Shown here: piece by piece, positions 19,638 to 27,552 of the stretch
Layout of the letters: the number at the start of each line of letters is the position of its first letter
Position numbering within the stretch: position 1 is the first letter of the stretch
NCBI RefSeq assembly: GCF_018987265.1
Contig: NZ_CP076853.1
Span: forward strand, 2,604,001 to 2,668,000
DNA from: Rhizobium sp. WYJ-E13
GTDB lineage: Bacteria > Pseudomonadota > Alphaproteobacteria > Rhizobiales > Rhizobiaceae
Direction: 5' to 3'
DNA length: 64,000 nucleotides
The notes under the pieces: model-generated
Told to the model about the DNA's origin: nothing
Database searches by the model: none
Seen by the model: only the letters and a program-made list of their open reading frames with translations
Translations under genes and position numbers: made by a program

Positions 19638-20534
19638 ATGGCCCACACCGCAGAAAAACTTGCAGCTGACGATAATTTTCTTGCTGCAATTCTTCATTGT
19701 GCCAATCAAATGCTCGCAATTTACCGCGATAGCCCGCGTATTGCATCAATATTCGCCGCACAACAGCGCTGGCTGATGGCGCATGCGGGCTTCGCTCTCT
19801 ATTACGGCTATCCAGGCGATGAGAAGCGCGGCCTTTATTCTGGCCGGTTCATCGATTTCGCCGTCCAGAACAAGATCGCCAGCCGCAACACCGCAGCCGC
19901 CTTCGTGCAGGAAATGTTGGTCTATCGGTTCTTGCGGTCCGCTCCGGGCGAAGACAGGCGCACCCGCTTTCTCGAACCGACGGAAACGGCTGAACAGCAT
20001 TTCACCAAATGGCTGGTCGCGCACCTGATGATTCTGGATAACCTCGATGGTGGTGGCCGCGCGGAAAATCTGACGGCCGATCCCACATTGATCGCCCGCC
20101 TCCAGCCGCTCATTGCCAAAAAGATCATCGAGACCGAAGCTGTCCGCGATCCCGGCGCCACCTTCAATCTCTTCAACTGGGCTAATTCCGGCGGCCTTGT
20201 GATGGACTATCTGATTTCGCGCCTGCCGGGCTTTCCGCGTTCTGCCGACTACGTCGTCGTCGGCCCGCTGTCGCTGCGCGAGATCCGCGACCAGTTCATG
20301 ATCTCCAACACGCACCTGAAGCGCTTGCTCACGCAGGCGGCGAATATGGGAAGCGTGGGCTGGACCGAACCGCCGAGAAAGGGCGATTTCTGGCTCTCGC
20401 GCGGTTTCGTACTCGAATACTGGAATTATCAGGCGGCGAAATTCGCCATCATAGACGCCGCCACCGAGCAAGTGCTGGGGCCTGCGGTCGAAGAACAACC
20501 GCAGGCGAGACGTCTTATTTCAGCAGCTCTTTGA
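19638..20534 (+). CDS. Hypothetical protein with a possible winged-helix segment, 298 aa
   Basis: I do not recognise a named family. The protein is soluble, largely helical in its first two thirds, with conserved-looking aromatic stretches (FALYYGYPGDEKRGLYSG, FNLFNWANSGGLVMDYL). Residues about 215-255 (LSLREIRDQFMISNTHLKRL then a short wing ending SVGWTEPP) read like a helix-turn-helix with wing. I chose the ATG at 19638 because a TTGACA lies in the alternative upstream start region; the ribosome site is weak either way. The 3' end overlaps the convergent YqeY gene by 20 bp. Confidence 0.65.
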   Translation: MAHTAEKLAADDNFLAAILHCANQMLAIYRDSPRIASIFAAQQRWLMAHAGFALYYGYPGDEKRGLYSGRFIDFAVQNKIASRNTAAAFVQEMLVYRFLRSAPGEDRRTRFLEPTETAEQHFTKWLVAHLMILDNLDGGGRAENLTADPTLIARLQPLIAKKIIETEAVRDPGATFNLFNWANSGGLVMDYLISRLPGFPRSADYVVVGPLSLREIRDQFMISNTHLKRLLTQAANMGSVGWTEPPRKGDFWLSRGFVLEYWNYQAAKFAIIDAATEQVLGPAVEEQPQARRLISAAL

Positions 20535-20967
20535 CCGTGCCGGAAGCCTTGGCAAAGTCCATCTGGCCGGCATAACGCTCTTTGAGAGCAGCCATGATCT
20601 TGCCCATGTCCTTCGGGCCTTCGGCGCCCACGTCCTTGATGATGGCGGCGATATTGGCGCGCACTTCATCGTCGGAAAGCTGCTTCGGCAGGAAGTCCTG
20701 GATGACGGCGATTTCGGCGCGTTCCTTCGCGGCAAGCTCCGGACGGGCATTGTCCTCGTAGATCTTCGCCGACTCATCGCGCTGCTTCACCATCTTGGCG
20801 AGGATCTGCAGCACTTCATCGTCGCCTGCTTCTTCCTTGCCGGCGCCGCGATTGGCGATGTCGCGATCCTTGATCGCAGCCTGGATGAGGCGGATGGTGC
20901 CGAGTCGGTCCATCTTCTTTGCCTTCATGGCCTCTTTGAGCTCAGTGGCGAGTTGATCGCGCAGCAT
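20515..20967 (-). CDS. GatB/YqeY domain-containing protein
   Basis: 150 aa, the normal size of YqeY. Family marks: MLRDQLATELKEAMKAKKMDR, LRLIQAAIKDRD-type segment (IRLIQAAIKDRD), KQRDESAKIYEDNARPELA, IIKDVGAEGPKDMGKIMAAL. The domain is shared with the tRNA-binding tail of amidotransferase subunit GatB; stand-alone YqeY has no settled role but is presumed to bind tRNA. AAGGAGTAGTGAC precedes the ATG. It diverges from carA across 272 bp. Confidence 0.93.
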   Translation of the reverse strand: MLRDQLATELKEAMKAKKMDRLGTIRLIQAAIKDRDIANRGAGKEEAGDDEVLQILAKMVKQRDESAKIYEDNARPELAAKERAEIAVIQDFLPKQLSDDEVRANIAAIIKDVGAEGPKDMGKIMAALKERYAGQMDFAKASGTVKELLK

Positions 20968-21060
20968 GTCACTACTCCTTTTAAAATGGCGCTTTCATAA
21001 ACCACGCTGATGCATGGGATCAAATAAATTGCGAGAATCCGGCCAATATCAGCAGGAAAA

Positions 21061-21113
21061 GTACCGCAATCTGCGGTACAAAGATTGACCTAGACAAAGA
21101 GCGTGGCTATCTA
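21061..21113 (+). promoter_or_regulatory. carA promoter with upstream palindrome
   Basis: TTGACC at 21085-21090, a 17-bp spacer and TATCTA at 21108-21113 match the rhizobial sigma-70 promoter pattern. Immediately upstream is a perfect inverted repeat, GTACCGCA-atc-TGCGGTAC (21061-21079), placed where an activator or repressor could touch polymerase. Transcription would begin near 21120, giving a leader of about 120 nt before the carA ATG. Confidence 0.6.
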
Positions 21114-21239
21114 CCGCCACCTGCACCAAAATTCGTGATCAGGCGTCAAACGCGGCCAAAGGCGCGCGCCTGCGCCTGCGAGATCAAAAGGCCGGCTCGC
21201 GTATCCCAACGCAAAAAGCCCGCCGGAAACGGGATGAAG

Positions 21240-22445
21240 ATGACCGCGACAGCACCCTGGACCACCGAAAAGCCGACCGCCCTGCTCGTTCTTGCCGACG
21301 GCACCGTCATCGAAGGCAAGGGCATCGGCGCAACTGGCAAAGTCCAGGCCGAAGCGGTCTTCAATACGGCACTGACCGGTTACGAGGAAATCCTCACCGA
21401 CCCCTCCTATCTCGGCCAGATCGTTACCTTCACCTTCCCCCATATCGGCAATATCGGCACCAACGAAGAAGATATCGAAGACCTGACGCCGGCAGCTCGC
21501 CACGGCGCGGTCGGCGTGATCTTCAAGGCCGACATTACCGAACCGTCGAACTATCGCGCCGCCAAGGATCTCGACGCCTGGCTGAAGGCCCGTGGCATCA
21601 TCGGCCTCTGCGGCATCGATACCCGCGCGCTGACGGCCTGGATCCGCGAAAACGGCTCGCCGAACGCTGTCATCGCCCATGACCCCCAGGGCAATTTCGA
21701 CGTTGAAGCCCTGAAGGCGGAAGCCAAGGCCTGGAGCGGCCTCGAAGGCCTCGACCTCGCCAAGATCGCCTCTTCCGGCCAGTCCTCGCAGTGGTCGCAG
21801 ACACCCTGGGTCTGGAACGACGGCTACGGCGAACTCAGCGCTTCCGACAGCAAGTACCATGTCGTCTGCCTGGATTACGGTGTGAAGCGCAACATCCTGC
21901 GCCTCTTCGCCGGTCTCGATTGCAAGGTCACCGTCATGCCGGCAACGACCAGCGCTGAGGACGTGCTCGCCCTGCAGCCGGACGGTATCTTCCTGTCGAA
22001 CGGCCCGGGCGATCCGGCCGCGACAGGCGAATATGCCGTGCCCGTCATCAAGGAACTGATCAGCACCGATATCCCAGTCTTCGGCATCTGCCTCGGCCAC
22101 CAGATGCTTGGCCTCGCTCTCGGCGCCAAGACCGAGAAGATGCATCAGGGCCACCACGGCGCAAACCATCCGGTGAAGGACCACACGACCGGCAAGGTCG
22201 AGATCGTCTCCATGAATCACGGCTTCGCAGTCGATACGAAGTCGCTGCCCGAAGGCGTTGAGGAGACTCACGTTTCGCTGTTCGACGGCACCAATTGCGG
22301 CCTGCGCGTTCTCGGCAAATCGGTCTTCTCCGTCCAGCACCATCCCGAAGCCTCCCCCGGCCCGCAGGACAGCCACTACCTCTTCCGCCGCTTCGTCAAC
22401 ATGGTGCGCGAGAAGAAGGGCGAACCGGCGCTCGCCGAACGCTGA
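21240..22445 (+). CDS. carA: Carbamoyl-phosphate synthase small subunit
   Basis: 401 aa. The N-terminal domain shows LVLADGTVIEGKGIGATG and GYEEILTDPSYLGQIVTFT; the C-terminal class I glutamine amidotransferase has the nucleophile in FGICLGHQMLGLALG and the catalytic His-Glu in QHHPEASPGP. It hydrolyses glutamine and passes ammonia to CarB for carbamoyl phosphate used in pyrimidine and arginine synthesis. I chose MTATAPW at 21240; an ATG two codons earlier and a longer open frame exist. carB is not adjacent but about 10 kb downstream on the same strand. Confidence 0.97.
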   Translation: MTATAPWTTEKPTALLVLADGTVIEGKGIGATGKVQAEAVFNTALTGYEEILTDPSYLGQIVTFTFPHIGNIGTNEEDIEDLTPAARHGAVGVIFKADITEPSNYRAAKDLDAWLKARGIIGLCGIDTRALTAWIRENGSPNAVIAHDPQGNFDVEALKAEAKAWSGLEGLDLAKIASSGQSSQWSQTPWVWNDGYGELSASDSKYHVVCLDYGVKRNILRLFAGLDCKVTVMPATTSAEDVLALQPDGIFLSNGPGDPAATGEYAVPVIKELISTDIPVFGICLGHQMLGLALGAKTEKMHQGHHGANHPVKDHTTGKVEIVSMNHGFAVDTKSLPEGVEETHVSLFDGTNCGLRVLGKSVFSVQHHPEASPGPQDSHYLFRRFVNMVREKKGEPALAER

Positions 22446-22583
22446 AGGCGGCCTATCAGTCCAGCTTTTGACCAAAAACACGATCTCCTCGTTCATCGCG
22501 GAGGTCGTCTTATCAAGGTATCGCCTGCCAAACGTATTTTACAGAATTTATGCCAGCCCGTCTCGTAGCTCAGGAACGGCGCC

Positions 22584-23087
22584 ATGTCTGACGGAATTAT
22601 CAAACTGCTGAAGCCGGAAGATGGGGAGGTTTTCAAACAGATTCGGCTTGAGGCATTGCGTTCCGACCCCGCCGCATTCGCGAGCCGCGCGGAAGATTGG
22701 GAGATATTGTCTCTTGATGAATGGAGTAGCCGGTTGATTGAAATGCCGGTCTTCGTCGCCTTTCAGCAGGATGAACCGGTCGCGATCATGGGGTTGATGT
22801 GGCAAAAGCCAAGCAAGATGGCGCACCGGGCAACCCTTATCATGGTTTACGTGCGCGCCAGCCAGCGAGGAACAGGCGTTGCTCGTAAACTTCTGGAGCA
22901 AATAACGAACCATGCCGTCGCCCACGGGATCAGGCAGATCGAATTGGCGGTCAATGCAGAAAATCCCGCGGCACGCCGTTTCTACGAGCGCGAAGGTTTC
23001 GTTGAGATAGGCCGAATTCCGGGCGCGTTTCTCCAAGACGGCGTGGAAGTGGATGAGGTTATGATGTTTCGCCGGATTGGCCCCTGA
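22584..23087 (+). CDS. GNAT family N-acetyltransferase
   Basis: 167 aa. The acetyl-CoA pyrophosphate loop is in VRASQRGTGVARKLLEQI; the preceding beta-4 strand is ATLIMVYV and the C-terminal motif is NPAARRFYEREGFVEIGR. Substrate unknown. AGGAACGGCGCC precedes the ATG. It is 138 bp behind carA. The stop is followed immediately by a chain of hairpins that may form a small RNA or a leader for the next gene. Confidence 0.9.
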   Translation: MSDGIIKLLKPEDGEVFKQIRLEALRSDPAAFASRAEDWEILSLDEWSSRLIEMPVFVAFQQDEPVAIMGLMWQKPSKMAHRATLIMVYVRASQRGTGVARKLLEQITNHAVAHGIRQIELAVNAENPAARRFYEREGFVEIGRIPGAFLQDGVEVDEVMMFRRIGP

Positions 23088-23190
23088 GCCTCCCATGAGG
23101 CTTCACAAGGGCGGACGCGTTGTAAACATCGCCGAATTCTCCTGCATCTGGCGTCCGCGGCGGGATTGCCCCGCCCAAGCGGGTCTTTTC
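23088..23190 (+). ncRNA. Candidate sRNA or leader switch with anti-Shine-Dalgarno loop
   Basis: Directly after the GNAT stop come GCCTC-ccat-GAGGC (23088-23101), then an 8-bp stem GCGGACGC (23111-23118) with GCGTCCGC (23151-23158), whose 32-nt loop holds TCTCCTGCATCTG (23138-23150). A terminator hairpin follows at 23170-23190. An alternative stem, GGCGGG (23159-23164) with CCCGCC (23170-23175), excludes the terminator. The 13-nt loop sequence is exactly complementary to 23250-23262, the ribosome site of the next gene. No clear promoter was found, so it may be a 3'-end product of the GNAT transcript. Confidence 0.42.
23170..23190 (+). terminator. Intrinsic terminator upstream of the ABM gene
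   Basis: CCCGC-ccaa-GCGGG (23170-23183) followed by TCTTTTC. It ends the GNAT transcript or the candidate RNA and can be disrupted by pairing of 23159-23164 with 23170-23175. Confidence 0.65.
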
Positions 23191-23202
23191 TTTCTCCGCA
23201 TA

Positions 23203-23231
23203 TTGACCTCAACTTAACTTGAGGAATTACA
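23203..23231 (+). promoter_or_regulatory. Possible promoter and operator of the ABM gene
   Basis: TTGACC at 23203-23208 could be a -35 element with a weak -10 (ATTACA, 23226-23231) after 17 bp. The inverted repeat CCTCAA-cttaac-TTGAGG (23207-23224) fills the spacer, where a repressor would block polymerase. Confidence 0.4.
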
Positions 23232-23269
23232 GAACTGCTTGCAACACCTCAGATGCAGGAGAAGACTGG

Positions 23270-23590
23270 ATGAGCGGAGCTTTCTACAGGATAGACAAAT
23301 TCATCGTGCCGGCAGCGGCGCGCGAGGAATTTCTCGTCAATGTGATGATGACCCATAAGGTGCTGGAGGCACAGGACGGCTTCATCAATCATACGGTGCT
23401 GGAACAGGTTGCCGGTCCCGGCGAATTCAATTTCGTGACAGTCGCCGAATGGGAAAGCGCCGATGTCGTCGAGCGCGTGCGGGCTGTTGTTACAGCGGCC
23501 CATAAGGCCGCCAATTTCAACCCGCAGGAAATGTTTGCGCGTCTCGGCATTCGCGCCGATATCGCCAGCTACAAGCCTGTTGCGGCCTAA
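23270..23590 (+). CDS. Antibiotic biosynthesis monooxygenase (ABM) domain protein
   Basis: 106 aa dimeric alpha-beta barrel type: FYRIDKFIVPAAAREEFL at the start, VLEAQDGFINHTVLEQVAGPGEFNFVTVAEW across the sheet in pieces typical of ABM, and a C-terminal FNPQEMFARLGI. Members act as cofactor-free monooxygenases or haem-degrading enzymes, or have no known activity. The ATG at 23270 follows AGGAGAAGACTGG; this ribosome site is the part complementary to the upstream loop at 23138-23150. Convergent with the MATE gene, 20 bp apart. Confidence 0.85.
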   Translation: MSGAFYRIDKFIVPAAAREEFLVNVMMTHKVLEAQDGFINHTVLEQVAGPGEFNFVTVAEWESADVVERVRAVVTAAHKAANFNPQEMFARLGIRADIASYKPVAA

Positions 23591-23610
23591 CGGCTGATAA
23601 GGCGGCCGGC

Positions 23611-25014
23611 TCAAGCGCCGGTCGCAGTCCCTTCCCGGCGAACGAGAATATAGAAGCGCGCGCAGAGCATGGCGGCAGCGGCCGCAAGCCCGACGAGGAA
23701 GCCGAACCAGATGCCGAGCCCGCCGAAACCGAGCGGGAAGGCAAAGGCCCAGGCGAGGAAGAAGCCGATCGGCCAATAGGCAATCAGCGCCAGGATCATC
23801 GGCACACGCGCATCCTTCAGCCCACGCAGCAAACCGCTGGCGATTGCCTGCAGGCCGTCGACAAACTGGAAGAGACCGGCAATGACGATCAGCGGACCGG
23901 CATATGCCAGCACCTGCGGCGCCTCCGGCAGGCTGACATCGAGAAACAGACGTGCCAGAAGCTGCGGTATGGTCGCAAAAATGATGCTGCCGATGATGGC
24001 GGCGATGCTGGCGATGATCAGCACCGTGATCGCGGCCCGCACCAGCCCGGCATGATCGCCCTGCCCGTGCGCGACACCGACGCGCACGGTTGCCGCCTGA
24101 CCGAGGCCGAGTGGAATCATGAAGGCCATCGACGCCCACTGCAGCGCGATGCCGTGCGCTGCAAGCTCGATCGTACCGATATGGCCCATCAGCAGAGAGG
24201 CGGCGGTGAACAGGCTGACTTCGGCGAGGATCGTAATGCTGATCGGCAAGCCCAAGCGGATGACCTCGAAGAAGGCATGCCAGTCCGGCTTCCAGAAACG
24301 AACGAAGATCTCGTAGCGCCGCGTCTCTTCCCTGCCCTGCACATAGGACAGGATGAAGAGGAAACCGGCCGCCTGCACTGCGACAGAGACGATGGCAGCG
24401 CCTTCAAGCCCCATGACCGGCAGGCCGAAGTGACCGAGTACAAGGATGTAGGCGCCGATCGCATTCAGCACCAGCATGGCGATCGTGACCTGGAGAATGA
24501 CGCCCGCTTTGCCGATGGCGCTGACGAGCGCGCGCATGACATTGTAGAGCAGGCCCGGCAGCACGCCGAACTGGCCGATGATGATATAGCCGTGCGCGAG
24601 CTTCGCGACCTCAGGCTTCTGCCCGAAATAGCGCAGGATCGCCTCGGAATTGAAGAAGGCCGGCTGCATCAGCAGCCAATAGCAGATGACCACCCAGATC
24701 CCCATGCGCAGCGACCGGCGAACCGTCACCACGTCGCCGCTGCCATAAGCGTGTGCCACCATCGGGATGACGGCGATGGCAAAGCCCGAGCCGAAGATCA
24801 GGATCGTGAACAGGAATTGCGCCGAAAGCACCATGGCCGCGAGATTTTCGGCTCCGAGCTGGCCGACAATCATCACGTCGGTCATGCCGATGCCGAATTG
24901 CGCCAGTTGCGCACCGATCAGCGGCACGCCGAGCATCAGCGTGGCGCGGATATGCGCAGACCAGCGGTTGTCGGTTGCAGGCGCAATGGTGCGCACGTCG
25001 ATCGGCGTGTCCAT
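23611..25014 (-). CDS. MATE family multidrug efflux transporter
   Basis: 467 aa with about twelve membrane segments in two MatE halves. The N-terminal half has GVPLIGAQLAQFGIGMTDVM and the second half PISITILAEVSLFTAASLLM, the repeated family signature. NorM-like MATE proteins export cationic drugs with Na+ or H+ antiport across the inner membrane. AGGAATAGTGTC precedes the ATG. It is followed upstream by a Tet-type MFS gene on the same strand, 140 bp away. Confidence 0.93.
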   Translation of the reverse strand: MDTPIDVRTIAPATDNRWSAHIRATLMLGVPLIGAQLAQFGIGMTDVMIVGQLGAENLAAMVLSAQFLFTILIFGSGFAIAVIPMVAHAYGSGDVVTVRRSLRMGIWVVICYWLLMQPAFFNSEAILRYFGQKPEVAKLAHGYIIIGQFGVLPGLLYNVMRALVSAIGKAGVILQVTIAMLVLNAIGAYILVLGHFGLPVMGLEGAAIVSVAVQAAGFLFILSYVQGREETRRYEIFVRFWKPDWHAFFEVIRLGLPISITILAEVSLFTAASLLMGHIGTIELAAHGIALQWASMAFMIPLGLGQAATVRVGVAHGQGDHAGLVRAAITVLIIASIAAIIGSIIFATIPQLLARLFLDVSLPEAPQVLAYAGPLIVIAGLFQFVDGLQAIASGLLRGLKDARVPMILALIAYWPIGFFLAWAFAFPLGFGGLGIWFGFLVGLAAAAAMLCARFYILVRREGTATGA

Positions 25015-25154
25015 GACACTATTCCTGAGATTGAATCGTTAACGGCCGCAGGGCGGCAAAATATTATGCCGGCTTAGAGCAAAGCGGCGCAAAGAACCAT
25101 CCCAAAACAGGCAGATGCTGAAAAATTCATCACAGCTTCACTGTTTTTGATGGA

Positions 25155-26402
25155 TCACTCAGCGGCGTTGAAAGCTCCCGCCGGCGCCTTCGAAGTCGTC
25201 ACCCGCATCAGGAATACAACTGCGGCGACAAAGATGAAGACGGCTGCCAAGAGATAGGGCGCACCGGCGAAAGTGATCGGCGCATCTGGTTTGGTGAAAT
25301 AGCCGAACATCTGCGTGAAGATCAGCGGGCCGATGATCGTTGTAATACTGCTGATGCTGGCGAGCGCGCCCTGCAACTCGCCCTGCGCCGAGGGCGGCAC
25401 CTTGCCGGCGGCAATGCTGCGCAACGGCGGGTCGGCGACATTTTCCATGACTGTCAACACGATCACCGTATAGACGACCCAGCCCTCCCAGGCGAAAGCA
25501 TAACCTGTGAGGGCGGCCATCGAGAAAGACAGGCCGAGTAGCGCCGTCTTCCATTCACCGAGAACAGGCACGACACGCGGTAGCACGAGCCCCATGACAA
25601 GCGCGGCACCGATGCCGTAGATGCCGAGCGACAGGCCAATCTGCCCTTCGCTCCATCCGTATCGGAAGGTCGTGACGAAGGACCAAACCGAAGGATAAAC
25701 GGCATGGGCGAGGAAAAACATGAACATCACGAGGCAGACCCAGCCGATGCCGTGATAGTGCCGCATCTGTCGCAACGCACCGAGCGGGTTTGCGCGTTTC
25801 CATTCGAACCTGCGGCGGTTCTTCGCATCGAGCGTTTCCGACAGCAAAAAGCAGGCGGCGACGAAATTAACGAAGGAAAGCGCTGCCGCACCGAAGAACG
25901 GCACGCGCGGCCCGAACTCCCCAAGAAAGCCGCCAATGACCGGGCCGACGGTGAAACCGACGCCGAAGGCGATGCCGATCAGGCCGAAATTCTTCGCGCG
26001 GTTCTCTTCATTGCTGATATCGGCGATATAGGCCGAGCAGGTCGCAAAACTGCCGCCGCTGATGCCGGCAAGCACGCGGCCGACGAAGAGCATCCAGTAG
26101 CTGGTGGCCACAGCGCAGATGAAATTATCGAATGCGAAGGTCAGTACCGAAAGCAGCAGGATCGGACGGCGCCCGAAACGGTCGCTCAAGTTTCCAAGCA
26201 GCGGCGCAAACAGGAACTGCATCAGCGAATAGATGAGCATGAGCCAGCCGCCATCGACTGCCGCATCGCTGACCGTTCCGCCCGTCAATTGCTCCAGATA
26301 GACAGGCAGGACCGGCATGATGATGGCAATGCCGATAACGTCCAGAAAGAGAATGATGAAGACCAGGAAAAGGCCGCGGCGAACGAATTTCGGATCGAGC
26401 AT
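25155..26402 (-). CDS. Tet-type MFS efflux transporter (DHA1 family)
   Basis: 415 aa, twelve predicted membrane helices. MFS motif A is GNLSDRFGRRPILL in the first cytoplasmic loop; motif B/C-like segments are GRVLAGISGGSFATCSAYIADI and GPVIGGFLGEFGPRVPF. The fold and motifs match the TetA/MdtG-like drug:H+ antiporters. The substrate is not deducible. Ribosome site AGAGATGC is modest. Lies between the MATE gene and a LysR gene, all on the minus strand. Confidence 0.9.
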   Translation of the reverse strand: MLDPKFVRRGLFLVFIILFLDVIGIAIIMPVLPVYLEQLTGGTVSDAAVDGGWLMLIYSLMQFLFAPLLGNLSDRFGRRPILLLSVLTFAFDNFICAVATSYWMLFVGRVLAGISGGSFATCSAYIADISNEENRAKNFGLIGIAFGVGFTVGPVIGGFLGEFGPRVPFFGAAALSFVNFVAACFLLSETLDAKNRRRFEWKRANPLGALRQMRHYHGIGWVCLVMFMFFLAHAVYPSVWSFVTTFRYGWSEGQIGLSLGIYGIGAALVMGLVLPRVVPVLGEWKTALLGLSFSMAALTGYAFAWEGWVVYTVIVLTVMENVADPPLRSIAAGKVPPSAQGELQGALASISSITTIIGPLIFTQMFGYFTKPDAPITFAGAPYLLAAVFIFVAAVVFLMRVTTSKAPAGAFNAAE

Positions 26403-26536
26403 GAAGCATCTCTACAGCTGATATTTTCTGGAAAGACGATCTGGTCGCCGGATCTATGACATAGCTCATTGAAATGGCCGAAACAATCCGTGAACATTTC
26501 AATGTTTTTGATGGCGAGGCGGGCAAAATAGATGGT

Positions 26537-27442
26537 TCAGGCGCTCTTTCTCTGTTCCATCCGCACGAAATCCACAAAAGCCCGCAGCGGTGCGGGCATA
26601 TGATGACGGCTCGGATAATAGAGGAACGGGCCGGAAAATTCGCTGTCCCATTCGCTCAGGATCGGCATCAGCCGGCCATCCGTGATACCGGGCACAACCA
26701 GCTCCTCGAAAGTTCTGACAACGCCGAGCCCGGCAAGCGCCGCCTCGATTTCCATCTCAACCGCGTTGGCGATGACGGGACCTGACGGCGTGATGACCAA
26801 TACCTCTTCTCCACGTTCGAATTCCCAGGGGAGCGAGGCTCCGCTTAGGAAGCGATGGCGGATGCAGCTGTGCTCCAGCAGATCCCGCGGATGCTGTGGT
26901 AAGCCGCGCCGCTTAAGGTAGGCGGGGGCGGCCACCGTCACATAGCGCTGCCTGCGTGGACCGATCGGCACCGCGATCATGTCGCGCTCCAGCCTCTCGT
27001 CGTATCGAACACCGGCATCGAAACCGGCGGCCAGCACATCGATAAATGTATCCTCGGCGATGATTTCAAGCGTGATCTGCGGGTAAAGCGCCAGAAACCG
27101 CACGGCGAGATCAGCCATGAAAAGCCTCACGACAATGCTTGGTACATTCAGCCTGAGCGTACCCGCCGGATTGTCGCGAAAACTGTCGAGTTGGCCGAGC
27201 GCAGCCGCCACTTCCGAAAGCGCCGGCGAAAGTCGTTCAAGCAATCTCTCGCCCGCAGCCGTCGGCGTAACGGAGCGCGTCGTGCGGTTGAGAAGCCTGA
27301 CGCCGAGGCGCTCTTCCAGCCGCCGCAGGGAGTCGCTGAGTGAGGAAGCGGAAACCCCGCGCTTGCGGGCCGCGGAGCGGAAACTGCGCTCCCTTGCAAT
27401 TGCGGCGAAGGCATCCAGATCACTGAGGGGAAGATCATCCAC
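26537..27442 (-). CDS. LysR family transcriptional regulator
   Basis: 301 aa. N-terminal winged helix-turn-helix (DLDAFAAIARERSFRSAARK, ASSLSDSLRRLEERLGVRLL, TRSVTPTAAGERLL) and a C-terminal periplasmic-binding-like effector domain. The start is GTG at 27442 with GGAA upstream. It is divergent from an aldo/keto reductase gene with 110 bp between starts, the standard LysR layout, so that reductase is the likely target. The effector is unknown. Confidence 0.92.
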   Translation of the reverse strand: MDDLPLSDLDAFAAIARERSFRSAARKRGVSASSLSDSLRRLEERLGVRLLNRTTRSVTPTAAGERLLERLSPALSEVAAALGQLDSFRDNPAGTLRLNVPSIVVRLFMADLAVRFLALYPQITLEIIAEDTFIDVLAAGFDAGVRYDERLERDMIAVPIGPRRQRYVTVAAPAYLKRRGLPQHPRDLLEHSCIRHRFLSGASLPWEFERGEEVLVITPSGPVIANAVEMEIEAALAGLGVVRTFEELVVPGITDGRLMPILSEWDSEFSGPFLYYPSRHHMPAPLRAFVDFVRMEQRKSA

Positions 27443-27552
27443 TGTGCATTTTTCCGTACGGCCTGTTCGAGACTATCCGGATTATCGCACAAACTCGGCC
27501 GCGGTAAAACAGGATCCGAAGACGCCATCGGGCGCCGCTGAAGGAGAAGAAG

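Noticed and set aside
22548..23096. A 182-codon minus-strand frame opposite the GNAT gene
   Set aside because: Fully antisense to a well-supported acetyltransferase and without ribosome site or domain.
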